DNA of 64,000 bases from Actinomycetes bacterium (GCA_021850325.1 JAJZMF010000045.1:17525-81524), one strand, 5' to 3'. Positions 17,425 through 26,810 are shown, numbered from the stretch's first letter. A program made the numbers and translations. Notes: generated by a model not told the origin, from the sequence alone.

Positions 17425-18284
17425 GCACCCTCGCCTACCGCTCCCCGCGTCGCCAGGTCCTGTCCTACGCGCTGCTCGTGCTCTTTGCCGTCGTCTTCCT
17501 GCTGCCGTTCCTCCTCCAGGTGGTCAACTCGCTGAAGACGGACGGCAATGCCACCTCCCATCCGTTGTCGCTCGTGCCTCACCCGGTCTCCACCGCCGGT
17601 TGGCAGCAGGTCCTCGGTACCGGAGGGGCGGCAGGGGTCACCGACTTCCCCCGCTGGCTGGCCAACAGCGCCCTGGTCTCGGTGCTCATCACCGGGGGCC
17701 GCGTCTTCCTGGACAGCCTGGCCGGCTACGCCCTGGCCCGGCTCGACTTCCGCGGCCGGCGCCTGGTGTTCGCCCTTATCGTGGCCACCCTGATGGTGCC
17801 CAACGTCGCCCTGCTCATACCCCAGTTCCTGGTCATAAAGGAGCTCGGCATCTTCAACAGCTACCCGGGCATGGTCCTGCCCATGTTGACCGATGCCACC
17901 GGGATCTACATGATGCGGCAGTTCTTCCTGCAGGTCCCCGTGGTACTGGAGGAGTCGGCCCGCATAGACGGCGCCGGCACCTTCACCACGTACTGGCGGG
18001 TGGTCCTGCCCATGGTGCGCCCGGGCATCATCACCCTCACCATCCTGTCCTTCCAGGGGGCCTGGAACCAGTACGCCTTCTTCCTCGTCGCCACGGTCTC
18101 GCCCAACTACTTCACCCTCACCACCGGTCTGGCCAACGTGGTCAACGGAGGCCTGTCGGCCGGCAACCAGTTCCCGCTCAAGCTGGCAGCAGCCATGTTG
18201 ACCACCGTCCCGGTAGCCCTGCTCTTCTTCGTCTTCCAGCGCTACCTGCGGGCCAACCGCTTCGACGCCGCGGTCAAAGGCTGA
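17421..18284 (+). CDS. Sugar ABC transporter permease (MalG-like)
   Basis: A 287-residue permease with six predicted membrane helices and the EAA loop LEESARIDGAGTFTTYWRVVLP. It is the second half of the CUT1 import channel. Its ATG overlaps the stop of the MalF-like gene, and AAGGAGG lies 12 bases before it within that gene. It is the last gene of the lacI-transporter operon and is followed by a strong bidirectional terminator facing the fucosidase gene. Confidence 0.93.
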   Translation: MSTLAYRSPRRQVLSYALLVLFAVVFLLPFLLQVVNSLKTDGNATSHPLSLVPHPVSTAGWQQVLGTGGAAGVTDFPRWLANSALVSVLITGGRVFLDSLAGYALARLDFRGRRLVFALIVATLMVPNVALLIPQFLVIKELGIFNSYPGMVLPMLTDATGIYMMRQFFLQVPVVLEESARIDGAGTFTTYWRVVLPMVRPGIITLTILSFQGAWNQYAFFLVATVSPNYFTLTTGLANVVNGGLSAGNQFPLKLAAAMLTTVPVALLFFVFQRYLRANRFDAAVKG

Positions 18285-18290
18285 CCTGGG

Positions 18291-18322
18291 CCGGAGGGGC
18301 CGGTGCAGGCAGGCCCCTCCGG
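18291..18322. terminator. Bidirectional terminator hairpin
   Basis: CCGGAGGGGCC (18291-18301) and GGCCCCTCCGG (18312-18322) form a perfect 11-bp stem with a 10-nt loop, between the stops of the convergent permease and fucosidase genes. No T tract. Confidence 0.7.
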
Positions 18323-18329
18323 CGGGTGT

Positions 18330-19628
18330 TCAACGCCGCAGGTCGAGGACGATGACAGGCACCAGGACGTCTGGACGGTGGACAGGCAGCTCGAGGGTCA
18401 GGGTGCCAGGGGGCAGGCCGCCGGGCTGCACGTTGAACGCCTCCTGTGCCGGGGCGATCTCCTCCCGCCTCACCTCCGAGCCGTCGTGGAGGAAGCGGGC
18501 CAGCTCGACCCGGCCCGCCAGTCCTGGCAGGTGCAGGTGACGGAACGGCCACGAGAAGACATGGAGGTAGAGCCGGTCACCCTTCATCGTGTAGCGGCAG
18601 TCAGGCGGCGGCGTGAAGGGGGCCGGCCCGCAGCCGTACACCGACGGGCTGTGGCGCCTCATCCACCCGCCGAGCTGGCGCAGGGTGGCCAGCGCCTGGT
18701 CGTCCAGCTCGCCCCGGCCGGTCGGGCCCACGTTGAGCAGCAGGTTCCCGTCCTTGGAGACCCCGTCCACCAGCATCCTCACGATCATCTCCGGGGTCTT
18801 CCAGTCCAGGTTGTCCCGGTCGTAACCCCAGCTCCCGTTGAGCGTCTGGCACGCCTCCCACAGCCCGGCCCCGTCCCGGACCACCATGGGCGCGGATGGC
18901 TGGTACTGCTCAGGCGTGGCCACGTCCCCCTGGCCGGGCAGGTCGAGCCGGTCGTTCACCACGATGCCGGGCTGGAGCTGGCGGACCATGGCCAGGAGCT
19001 CCTCCGAGCCCCAGTCCTCCCGGCCCTTGTTGCCCCAGATCTCGGGCCTCTGGCGGGCAGGGTACGAGAAGTCGAAGAACATGTAGTCGACCCTGCCGTA
19101 GCCCGTCAGCAGTTCACGCACCTGGGCGTGGAGGTACTCGCGGTAGCGGGCGATGTCCCGGCCGGCCGCCGCGGCCTTGGCGGCCTCGTCGTCACGCTGG
19201 GGGTGGTAGCCGTCGATGGGGAAGTCCGGGTGGTGCCAGTCGAGGAGCGAGTGGTAGAAGCCGATCCGCAGGCCCTCGGAGCGGAAGGCGTCCACCATGG
19301 GCGCCAGCAGGTCGGCCCCGGCCGGGGTGCGGGTGGCCTTGTAGTCGGTCTGTTGCGAGTCCCACAGGCAGAAGCCGTCGTGGTGCTTGGTGGTCACCAC
19401 GAAGTAGCGCATCCCTGCCTCCCTGGCCTCCCGGGCCCAGGCCCTGGGGTCGTAGAGGTCGGGCTCGAAGTGCCTGAAGTAGACGTCGTAGTCCTCGTCA
19501 CTGGTGCGCTCGCGGTTCTTGACCCACTCGTGACGGGCCGCCACCGAGTAGAGGCCCCAGTGGACGAACAGCCCCAGGCGCGCCTCGCGCATCCAAGCCA
19601 GGTGCTCGGCCGGTCCTTGTACGCTCAT
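18330..19628 (-). CDS. Alpha-L-fucosidase, glycoside hydrolase family 29
   Basis: A 432-residue GH29 enzyme. Family landmarks are FVHWGLYS (21-28), TTKHHDGFCLWDS (79-91), the nucleophile Asp 186 in VDYMFFDFSYP, TPEQYQP, SWGYDRDNLDWK and GNLLLNVGPTGRGEL. It hydrolyses alpha-L-fucosyl linkages with retention. There is no signal peptide, so it would act inside the cell on imported fucosylated oligosaccharides. AGGAGGGG precedes the ATG at 19628. It is last in an apparent operon ADH-ADH-APH-fucosidase (gaps 75, 96 and 29 bp) and convergent with the sugar importer, which is a likely supplier of its substrate. Confidence 0.93.
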   Translation of the reverse strand: MSVQGPAEHLAWMREARLGLFVHWGLYSVAARHEWVKNRERTSDEDYDVYFRHFEPDLYDPRAWAREAREAGMRYFVVTTKHHDGFCLWDSQQTDYKATRTPAGADLLAPMVDAFRSEGLRIGFYHSLLDWHHPDFPIDGYHPQRDDEAAKAAAAGRDIARYREYLHAQVRELLTGYGRVDYMFFDFSYPARQRPEIWGNKGREDWGSEELLAMVRQLQPGIVVNDRLDLPGQGDVATPEQYQPSAPMVVRDGAGLWEACQTLNGSWGYDRDNLDWKTPEMIVRMLVDGVSKDGNLLLNVGPTGRGELDDQALATLRQLGGWMRRHSPSVYGCGPAPFTPPPDCRYTMKGDRLYLHVFSWPFRHLHLPGLAGRVELARFLHDGSEVRREEIAPAQEAFNVQPGGLPPGTLTLELPVHRPDVLVPVIVLDLRR

Positions 19629-19657
19629 GTCCCCTCCTGTGGTCGTACCGAAGCGTC

Positions 19658-20425
19658 TCAAGCGACCCCGAGCGCCTCCCGCCAGAGACCGTACCTCCCT
19701 CCGGCGTAGCGGGCCGCTCCGGACCACAGCTCCCCGTGCCCGCGCTGGTACAGGCCCGCCCAGGGCTCCTCGCCCGAGAGGTGGCCCCGGTGGAGCAGCC
19801 GGTACATCGAGAGCGCCCGTTCGGCCAGCACCTCCACCAGGGCCAGCCGGCTCGGGCCGTCCAGGCCGTACCCGTCCACCAGGGCGCTCAGCCGGCCCGC
19901 CGCCTCGTCGTCCTCCAGCTCCCCCCAGGGGGCCAGGGGCACGAAGCCGAGGCAGGCCCAGGCCAGGTCCCAGCGCCGCGACCCCGGGCCGGCCCCGTCC
20001 CAGTCGATGAAGACGAGCCCGCCGGCACCCCTCACCAGGTTCCAGGGGGCGAGGTCGTGGTGGCATACCAGCTCCTCCCGGTCAGGGCGGACCGGGACGT
20101 CCCAGACAGCTCCCGGCGGGGGCACGAACCGCTCGGCTGCATCGTGGTACCCGCGGACCAGGCGTCCCACCTCCACCAGGCCCGGACGGTCGATGTCCGA
20201 GGGCGCCGGGCCGGCGTGTCCCTCGACGTAGGAGAGCACCTGGCGGCCCTGGCCGTCGTAGCCCAGGAAGCGGGGACATCCCTCGAACCCGACGTTCTCC
20301 AGGTGCACCAGCAGCGCCTCGACGGCCCTGGACGACGGCCCGGCAGGACGGCGCACCGTAGCGCCCACCCGCACCACGCCGGCACCCACGTTGCCCCCCT
20401 GGAGCGGGACCTCCTCCTGCGTCAT
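19658..20425 (-). CDS. APH-like phosphotransferase
   Basis: A 255-residue protein of the aminoglycoside phosphotransferase/choline-kinase superfamily with catalytic loop CHHDLAPWN and metal-binding FIDWDGAGPG. The N-lobe is short, but both catalytic motifs are intact. It may phosphorylate a sugar, alcohol or other hydroxyl compound; resistance is not implied by context. It sits between alcohol dehydrogenases and the fucosidase on one strand, so a role in the same sugar pathway is possible. It starts at the ATG at 20425. Confidence 0.8.
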   Translation of the reverse strand: MTQEEVPLQGGNVGAGVVRVGATVRRPAGPSSRAVEALLVHLENVGFEGCPRFLGYDGQGRQVLSYVEGHAGPAPSDIDRPGLVEVGRLVRGYHDAAERFVPPPGAVWDVPVRPDREELVCHHDLAPWNLVRGAGGLVFIDWDGAGPGSRRWDLAWACLGFVPLAPWGELEDDEAAGRLSALVDGYGLDGPSRLALVEVLAERALSMYRLLHRGHLSGEEPWAGLYQRGHGELWSGAARYAGGRYGLWREALGVA

Positions 20426-20521
20426 GCCGACAAGCTCCCTCAGACCGGTACCGGGCCAGGACCGGCCGTCACCGCGTGGCTGCCACAGCGGCCGCCGACC
20501 GGATGACGCGCTCCCCCACGG

Positions 20522-21553
20522 TCAACGCCCCCCGGCCGGCGCACCGGGCGCAGGGGCAGCGGCAACGGGGGCAACCTGGACCTTCACGCCCGTGCCACGC
20601 CTCACCCGCTCGACGGCCTCGGTGTAGGACGCCAGAGGGAGGACATCGCTCACGAGGTGGCCCAGGCCCAGGTCCAGGTTGGCCGCCAGCTCGCACGCCC
20701 GCTCGAAGCTGTGCAGCACCGCGATGGAGCCGTGGTAACGGGCCTCGTCACTGTAGAGGCGGTAGGGGCTGAAGGCGGCCGTCGCCGCAGCCGGTGCGAC
20801 CCCGAACTGGTGGAAGGTCCCGCCCCGGGCCACGCGGGAGAGGGCGTCTTCGATGGCCTCGATGGACCCGGTGGCATCGATGACCACCTCGTAGCGGGCG
20901 TCACCCAGGTCCTGGCCACTGCCCACGACCCTGGTGGCACCGAGGTGCAGGGCCAGCTCCCGCCGGGCGGCCCTGGGCTCCACCACGTCCACCGAGACGG
21001 CCCCCACCCGGGGGGCCAGGGCCACCAGCAGCAGGCCCATCGTCCCTGCGCCGTAGACCAGGAACCTGTCGGCCAACCGGGGTGCGATGACGTCGTAGCC
21101 GTGCACGGCGCAGGAGAGGGGCTCCACCAGGGCGCCGATGGCCATGTCGAGGCCCCGGGGAAGGACCTGGGCCAGGTAGGCGGGCACGGCCACGAGCTCG
21201 GCACAGGCCCCGGGCAGGTTGATGCCGAGGGCGCGGAAGTCCTGGCACAGGTTGCCATGGCCCTGCCGGCACGGCCGGCACCGACCGCAGTAGATGTTCG
21301 GGTCGGCAGTGACCCGGTCCCCCACCGAGAGACCGGTGACGTCCCGGCCCGCTGCGACGACCTCACCGGCGAACTCGTGGCCGGGCACCACGGGGTAGGA
21401 GGCGAGGGAGAACTCCCCGTCCAGGATGTGCACGTCGGTCCCACAGATGCCGGCGGCGTGAACGGCGACCACGACCTCGTCTGCCGCCGGCACCGGGTCA
21501 GGGAGCTCCGTCACCCCGACGCGCCCGGGCTCCTCTATCACGACTGCACGCAC
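20522..21553 (-). CDS. Zinc-dependent alcohol dehydrogenase (sugar/polyol type)
   Basis: A 343-residue medium-chain dehydrogenase. Catalytic-zinc residues are in AGICGTDVHILDG and GHEFAGEV; the structural-zinc Cys cluster is CGRCRPCRQGHGNLC, and the nucleotide-binding GAGTMG is present. It resembles sorbitol/arabinitol/threonine dehydrogenases. The GTG at 21553 has GAAGGAGG at good spacing. It is a tandem paralogue of the next upstream gene. In this operon it likely oxidises a sugar or sugar alcohol, perhaps a fucose or galactose derivative, but the substrate cannot be read. Confidence 0.9.
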   Translation of the reverse strand: MRAVVIEEPGRVGVTELPDPVPAADEVVVAVHAAGICGTDVHILDGEFSLASYPVVPGHEFAGEVVAAGRDVTGLSVGDRVTADPNIYCGRCRPCRQGHGNLCQDFRALGINLPGACAELVAVPAYLAQVLPRGLDMAIGALVEPLSCAVHGYDVIAPRLADRFLVYGAGTMGLLLVALAPRVGAVSVDVVEPRAARRELALHLGATRVVGSGQDLGDARYEVVIDATGSIEAIEDALSRVARGGTFHQFGVAPAAATAAFSPYRLYSDEARYHGSIAVLHSFERACELAANLDLGLGHLVSDVLPLASYTEAVERVRRGTGVKVQVAPVAAAPAPGAPAGGR

Positions 21554-21628
21554 GGGCGGGGCCTCCTTCCCGACGGCCGGACGGCCGGACGGTCCACGCG
21601 CACCCGAGCCTATGTGACGGCCCCCGGC

Positions 21629-22621
21629 TCAGGGAACGAGCTGGGTCTTGACCCCCTGCCCTGCCCGCACCTGGGCGATGGCCTCCCCGTAGGAGGCGAG
21701 CGGCAACGCCGGTGTGAGCAGTTCGCCCGTGCGCAGAGCACCGGCCGCCAGCAGCTGCAACGCCCGCCCGTAGCTGTGCAGCACCGCCATCGAGCCGATG
21801 ACCGTCACCTCGTCGTTGTAGATCTGGAACGGGGACATGGAGACCCGGGCCTCACTCGGGGCCACGCCGAAGACCATGAAGCGGCCACCGCGCCGCACCA
21901 GGGACAAGGCCTGCTCGATGGCTGCCGGTGCCCCGCTCGCATCGACCACCACACTGAAGCGGGAGCCGGCCAGGTCGTCCAACGACCCCGCCACGTCCGA
22001 GGCGCCGAGGCTGGTCGCCACCGCGAGACGCTGGGGCACGAGGTCGGCCACGGTCACCGACGACGCCCCCGCCCGCACCAGCAGTTGCATGAGCAGGAGG
22101 CCCATCGTGCCCGCCCCCACCACGAGGACGTCCTCCCCCAGCACGGGGCCCAGTCGGTCGGTACCGTGCACGGCGCACGAGACCGGTTCCACGAGCGCCG
22201 CCTCGGCCCAGGTCATCTCCGGGGGGATCCGGTAGGCGTTGGCGGCCGGCACGGCCACCAGCTCGGCGAACGCCCCGTCCACCGTGTCACCCACCGCGCC
22301 CCAGTTCTGGCACAGGTTGCCCCGGCCCTGCCGGCAGGCCTCGCAGTGCCCACAGAAAAGGGACGGGTCGACGGCGACCCGGTCGCCCACCGAGAGCGCG
22401 CCACGGGCGTCCTCACCCACGGCCACCACCTCCCCGGCGAACTCGTGACCGGGGATGATCGGGTAGGGAGTGGGGGCGAACTCACCCTCCAGGATGTGCA
22501 GGTCGGTCCCACAGATCCCGCAGGCGCCGACCCTCACCACCACGCCGTCACGGGCCGGGGCAGGGTCGGGTGCCTCGGTGTACGCGAACTCACCCGGCTT
22601 GCTGACGACGATCGCTCTCAT
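21629..22621 (-). CDS. Zinc-dependent alcohol dehydrogenase, paralogue
   Basis: A 330-residue medium-chain dehydrogenase closely related to its downstream neighbour: GICGTDLHILEG, GHEFAGEV, structural zinc site CGHCEACRQGRGNLC and GAGTMG are all kept. It is the first gene of the ADH-ADH-APH-fucosidase operon; GAGGGAGGCCAGGG lies before the ATG at 22621. Tandem duplication with retained active sites suggests two different substrates or two steps of one oxidation pathway. Confidence 0.9.
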   Translation of the reverse strand: MRAIVVSKPGEFAYTEAPDPAPARDGVVVRVGACGICGTDLHILEGEFAPTPYPIIPGHEFAGEVVAVGEDARGALSVGDRVAVDPSLFCGHCEACRQGRGNLCQNWGAVGDTVDGAFAELVAVPAANAYRIPPEMTWAEAALVEPVSCAVHGTDRLGPVLGEDVLVVGAGTMGLLLMQLLVRAGASSVTVADLVPQRLAVATSLGASDVAGSLDDLAGSRFSVVVDASGAPAAIEQALSLVRRGGRFMVFGVAPSEARVSMSPFQIYNDEVTVIGSMAVLHSYGRALQLLAAGALRTGELLTPALPLASYGEAIAQVRAGQGVKTQLVP

Positions 22622-22824
22622 GTCCCTGGCCTCCCTCTCGGCTGTGGTCTCGCTGCGGGGCGTGCCGCTCCGGGCACCCTGCTCACCTACCCAGAAGGCT
22701 GCCGGGCCGAGCGTAAGGCCGGGCCCGGGCAGCGATCAACCTGGGGCCCCACCGGCCGGGGGGTGAGCGGGGCGGCCAGCTGTCGTCCCCCCGCACGGCT
22801 AGTGGGCTCCGGGGGCACGCGCCG

Positions 22825-22871
22825 GGGCCCGGTGGGGGACGGCGGACCTGCCGCGCCAACCCACCGGGCCC
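22825..22871 (-). terminator. Liv operon terminator hairpin
   Basis: GGGCCCGGTGGG (22825-22836) pairs perfectly with CCCACCGGGCCC (22860-22871); the 23-nt loop can form a further small stem. It begins 12 bp after the stop of the Liv binding-protein gene on the minus strand. No T tract. Confidence 0.65.
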
Positions 22872-22883
22872 GGGCCCGACGGC

Positions 22884-24158
22884 TCAGTGCTCCATCGCCA
22901 CCACTGAGGCGAGCTGGGCCGGGGAGACGATGCCGCGGGTGGTGTTGTTGAGCTTGGAGTCGAAGCCCACCATCTGGAACCCGCTGAACACGTTGTGGAA
23001 CTTGTTGAAGTCGTCGTTACCCGAGGCGCCCTGGTAGTTGACCTTCTTGCCCTTTTGGACCAGGGCACGGCACGAGGCGTACGTGTAGCACATGGTCCCC
23101 GGGGGGTCGGAGACAGCCATCACGTCCTTGACCCAGACCTTGGGGTCCGTCGACTTGGCCATGGTCATGGCCAGGGCCGAGATCACGACCGAGTCGTACT
23201 CGTTGAAGGTGGTGGGCAGGATGGTCTTGGTATGCCACACCTTCTGGTACGTGTCGAGGAAGTGGTTGTACGCGGCACCGGACGGCGAAGCCGGTAGGGC
23301 GGCGGTCAGCTCCTTGGCGGCCGTGGGGCCGAAAGCCTTGGCATAGGCTCCCTGAGGGGCCGACTGGAGGTCGTCCCCGATCCAGGGCACGTTCATGTAG
23401 CCCAACTGCTGGCCGTCACTGAAGAGGGTCGCCGCGCTCTGGCTGTCCATGGAGTCGAAGATCACCTGTGGCTTGTTGGCGAAGGCCTGGGTCAGCTCGG
23501 TGCTGTAGGAGGACTGGCCGGGTGTCAGGGTTATGTTGGCCTCGATCTTGCCCCCCAGGGCCTTGAAAGCCTTCGTCAGCGGTGGCACGAAGCCCTGTGA
23601 GTTGGCTGAGTTGTCGAAGATGAGCGATGCCGTCTTCCACCCGTGGTGGATGGCGAAGTACGCCATGGCAATGGCTTCGTTCGAGTCCGACGACGACGTC
23701 CGGAAGACGAACGGGTACTTCATGTTGTCCAGGGTGGTGAGCCCCCCCACCATGAAGTCGGCCACATCGTTGGGCTGGAACTGCCCGATCACCGCTTCGA
23801 TGGTGGGCGAGAACGGGCCGACCACCACTGTCGGGTGGTCGAGCAGGAGCTTGCGGAACGCAGGCAGGGCGTCGACCGAGTCGGCGGAGTCGTCGACGTA
23901 GGACGCCTTCAACTGGTGGCCGAGCACGCCACCGTTGTGGTTGATCTCGTAAACCCCCACGGCGACGCCGTGGGTACCCCACTGGGACAGCAGCGACTTG
24001 GAGCCGGTGAAGGGGAACATGCCCCCTACCACGAGCGGCGCCGACGACGACGTGGCATGCGGGAGCGCGTGCGCCGACGCTGCGCTCCCACTGGCAGCCA
24101 CGAGGCCGGCAAGCGCCATACCAACCAGCGTGCTCCTACGCAGCCTGGTTGTCCTCAT
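22884..24158 (-). CDS. livJ: Branched-chain amino acid-type ABC substrate-binding protein
   Basis: A 424-residue Peripla_BP_6 (LivJ/LivK-like) protein with an N-terminal signal (RRSTLVGMALAG..., cleaved near residue 30), then PLVVGGMFPFTG, the start of the first lobe. It lacks a lipobox Cys. It collects ligand for the Liv permease and ATPases encoded upstream on the same strand. Family ligands include leucine, amides, urea and aromatic compounds, so the specificity is open. GAGGAGG precedes the ATG at 24158; the upstream part of the frame is spurious. It is last in the liv operon and is followed by a strong hairpin. Confidence 0.9.
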   Translation of the reverse strand: MRTTRLRRSTLVGMALAGLVAASGSAASAHALPHATSSSAPLVVGGMFPFTGSKSLLSQWGTHGVAVGVYEINHNGGVLGHQLKASYVDDSADSVDALPAFRKLLLDHPTVVVGPFSPTIEAVIGQFQPNDVADFMVGGLTTLDNMKYPFVFRTSSSDSNEAIAMAYFAIHHGWKTASLIFDNSANSQGFVPPLTKAFKALGGKIEANITLTPGQSSYSTELTQAFANKPQVIFDSMDSQSAATLFSDGQQLGYMNVPWIGDDLQSAPQGAYAKAFGPTAAKELTAALPASPSGAAYNHFLDTYQKVWHTKTILPTTFNEYDSVVISALAMTMAKSTDPKVWVKDVMAVSDPPGTMCYTYASCRALVQKGKKVNYQGASGNDDFNKFHNVFSGFQMVGFDSKLNNTTRGIVSPAQLASVVAMEH

Positions 24159-24244
24159 ATACGTAACCTCCTCATTGTTGTTTGCGATAGCCGCGGCGAG
24201 GGCCCCGCCGCGTGAGGGGCTGCCCCTCCGGGCACTTGTGCCGC

Positions 24245-24949
24245 CTAGGAGCGGCCGAGGAATATCGACGGGAGGTCCAGGGCCGCGATCTCGGCCGCTG
24301 TGCCGTGGACGTGGTTCCTGCCGGCGACGAAGATGTGGACGAAGTCGGAGTGCCCGAGAGCACGCTCGACGTTCTGCTCGACCACGACTGCCGCGGTGTT
24401 CAGGTTCGAGATCCGTTCGATCTGGGCCCACACGACGTCGGTGTAAGCCGGGGACAGGCCGGCCGTGGGCTCGTCCAACAGGATCACGGTCGGGTCGACC
24501 ATCAGCGCCCGGGCAATGGCCAGGAGGTTCTGCTGGCCGCCCGAGAGGAAGCCGGCCTTCTTGTCGACGGCCTTGGCCAGGTCGGTGAAGATGCTGAGCA
24601 CCTCCCCCATCCGCGCCGTCGGGTCGGAGCGCGAGGCGAAGCCCCCGACCTCCAGGTTCTCGCGCACGGTGAGCCTCTTGAAGACGTTGTCGTTCTGGGG
24701 GACGTACACGAGGCCGTGGCCTGCTATGCGGTGACCGGGGACCTTCGTGATGTCCACGTCGTTGACCTTCACCTTCCCGGACATGGGCCGGAGGATCCCG
24801 ATCAGGGACTTGACAAAGGTGGACTTGCCCGCTCCGTTCGGCCCGATGATCGTGGTGATGGTGCCCAGTTCGGCCGTGAGGGAGATCTCGTTGATGATGG
24901 GGGAACGGCCGTACCCTGCGGTCACGGCCTCAGCGGACAGTGCCGGCAT
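24245..24949 (-). CDS. livF: Liv-type ABC transporter ATPase LivF
   Basis: A 234-residue ATPase: Walker A GPNGAGKST (about 36-44), signature LSGGQQN, Walker B ILLDEPTAGLSP and a switch His/Gln region VVVEQNV. The size and the short alpha-helical part are typical of LivF. It forms a heterodimer with LivG and drives import through LivH/LivM. Its start lies 20 bases inside the end of livG, so translation is coupled. Confidence 0.93.
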   Translation of the reverse strand: MPALSAEAVTAGYGRSPIINEISLTAELGTITTIIGPNGAGKSTFVKSLIGILRPMSGKVKVNDVDITKVPGHRIAGHGLVYVPQNDNVFKRLTVRENLEVGGFASRSDPTARMGEVLSIFTDLAKAVDKKAGFLSGGQQNLLAIARALMVDPTVILLDEPTAGLSPAYTDVVWAQIERISNLNTAAVVVEQNVERALGHSDFVHIFVAGRNHVHGTAAEIAALDLPSIFLGRS

Positions 24950-25754
24950 CTATCACCTCTCCCAGGTAGGCCCTGACCACCTGCTCGTTCTGGCGCAGGT
25001 CGCTCAGGCGGCCCTCGGCCAACGTGCGGCCTTCGGCCAGCACGATCACGTGGTCGCATATCTTCTCGACGACGTTGAGGTTGTGCTCGATCATGAGCAC
25101 TGTCACACCGTTGCGCTTGAGGTCGAGGATGTAACCGCCGATCCGCTCTATGAGCGCCGGGTTGACGCCCGCCATCGGCTCGTCCAGGAGCAGGATGCTG
25201 GGCGATGCCATCACGGCGCGGGATATCTCGAGCAGCTTCTTCTGCCCGCCCGACAGGTCACTGGCCCGGGAGTCACGGAGCCGGTACAGGCCGTAGGTCT
25301 CGAGCAGGTCGAGAGCGCGCTCGATGTTGTCCCTCTCCTGACGGCGGACCAGGCCCGGTCGGAGGAAGATGTTCCACAGGGCTTCGCCTGCCTGGTCCCT
25401 GGCCGCCACGAGGAGGTTCTCCAGGACGGTGAGGCCCCCCAGCTCCCTGGAGAGCTGGAAAGTCCGCATCAGGCCCATGCGGGCGATGCGGTGGCTGGGC
25501 CAGTTCGTCACGTCGGTGCTGCCGATGAGCTCCTGCCCGCGGTCGCAGGTCATGGAACCCGAGAGGATGTTCACGAGCGTCGTCTTGCCCGCACCGTTGG
25601 GCCCGATCAGGGCCGTGACCAGACCACGGGGGACGGCGAAGCCGGCACCGTTGACAGCGTGGACCCCCTGGAAGGCCTTGGTGATGCCCTCACAACGCAG
25701 GGCGGCCTCCCTGGGCGCGGTCCCCGTGGTGCCGGTCGGGCCCACCGAGGTCAT
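24930..25754 (-). CDS. livG: Liv-type ABC transporter ATPase LivG
   Basis: A 274-residue ATPase: Walker A GPNGAGKTT, the LivG-type long insert after the Q-loop (MRTFQLSRELGGLTVLEN), signature LSGGQKK, Walker B ILLLDEPMAGVNP and IEHNLNVV. It partners LivF. The ATG at 25754 overlaps the stop of livM (ATGA). The N-terminus has about 15 extra flexible residues. Confidence 0.93.
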   Translation of the reverse strand: MTSVGPTGTTGTAPREAALRCEGITKAFQGVHAVNGAGFAVPRGLVTALIGPNGAGKTTLVNILSGSMTCDRGQELIGSTDVTNWPSHRIARMGLMRTFQLSRELGGLTVLENLLVAARDQAGEALWNIFLRPGLVRRQERDNIERALDLLETYGLYRLRDSRASDLSGGQKKLLEISRAVMASPSILLLDEPMAGVNPALIERIGGYILDLKRNGVTVLMIEHNLNVVEKICDHVIVLAEGRTLAEGRLSDLRQNEQVVRAYLGEVIDAGTVR

Positions 25755-26803
25755 CGGGCGCGGCCCCCGGCTCGGGCACCGGCCGGTGCCAGCGCGGCCA
25801 CGTCCTCACCGACAAGGCCCCCGGGGCCGTCTGCCGGGCGTTCCCGCGCCCCCATCCGGGCTGCCTTGCGCACCCTTTCGGGCACGATGCCCTGCGGCCG
25901 GAACCACAACATCGCCATCAGGAGCGCCCCGACGACCACGGCGTCGAAGTACTCGATGAGGCCGGGGGCGCCCGGGATGGCGGGCAAGAAGGCAGGCAAG
26001 TGGACCAAAAGGGTCTCGACGAGCAGCGAGCCCACGATCAAGCCGATGTTGTTGCCGACACCGCCCACGAGGATCACGGCGAACACGACAAAGGTCTCAC
26101 CGGGCAACCAGGCCGTCGGGTTGAACGAGCCACTGAACTGGATCAGCAGCCCGCCACCGATACCGGCGTAGAACGACCCGATGATCATCGACTTGAGCTG
26201 CTGGCGGAACACGTCCTTGCCCAGTGCTGCCGCGACGACGTCGTCGTCGCGGATGGCCCTGAAGGTACGGCCGGCCGGAGAACGCGTCACCCGGCTCATG
26301 ACGAACCACAGCAGGAGGGCGATCGCCCCGGTCACGCCGGCGAACACGGGGATGAAGGAGTTGGTGTTCAGGTGCAGGGCACCGGCAAACGGCTCGGGCA
26401 CGTTGTAGAGGCCGTCCGCCCCGTTGAACAGCGGGACATAATTGTTGCTGATGTCGTAGAGGACGAGGGAGAGCGAGATGAGGACCATGGCCAGGTAGTC
26501 GGTCCGCAGCCGCCGTAGGGCGATCAGCGCCACGAGGACGGCGAAGGCGGACGCCGAGAGCCCGCCCAGCAGCAGGTTGACCGGGAACGGCAGGCTCAGC
26601 CCGAGGATGTAGTACTGGCCCGTGCCGGCGGAACTGGGGAGGCTCAGCACGCCGGTCATGTAGGCGCCGATGGCGACGAAGCCGATATAGGCGAAGTTGA
26701 GGATCCCCGTCTCGCCGTACTGGATGTTGAGGCCCATGGCCAGGATGAAGTAGTCGAAGAAGAAGAAGACGAGGGTGAAGACGTAGTACCAGGTGCCGCT
26801 CAT
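25751..26803 (-). CDS. livM: Liv-type ABC transporter permease LivM
   Basis: A 350-residue membrane protein with eight or more hydrophobic helices. It shows the BPD_transp_2 landmarks MGLNIQYGETGILNFAYIGFVAIGAY near the N-terminus and RAIRDDDVVAAALGKDV, the ATPase coupling loop. It has a longer, Ala/Gly/Arg-rich cytosolic tail of about 35 residues. The start is 7 bp after the livH stop, and the stop overlaps livG. Confidence 0.93.
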   Translation of the reverse strand: MSGTWYYVFTLVFFFFDYFILAMGLNIQYGETGILNFAYIGFVAIGAYMTGVLSLPSSAGTGQYYILGLSLPFPVNLLLGGLSASAFAVLVALIALRRLRTDYLAMVLISLSLVLYDISNNYVPLFNGADGLYNVPEPFAGALHLNTNSFIPVFAGVTGAIALLLWFVMSRVTRSPAGRTFRAIRDDDVVAAALGKDVFRQQLKSMIIGSFYAGIGGGLLIQFSGSFNPTAWLPGETFVVFAVILVGGVGNNIGLIVGSLLVETLLVHLPAFLPAIPGAPGLIEYFDAVVVGALLMAMLWFRPQGIVPERVRKAARMGARERPADGPGGLVGEDVAALAPAGARAGGRAR

Positions 26804-26810
26804 GGCGCGC

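Noticed and set aside
20657..22951. A 764-codon plus-strand open frame
   Set aside because: It is antisense to two alcohol dehydrogenases with intact zinc and cofactor motifs, is rich in His/Gly/Arg and has no family resemblance.
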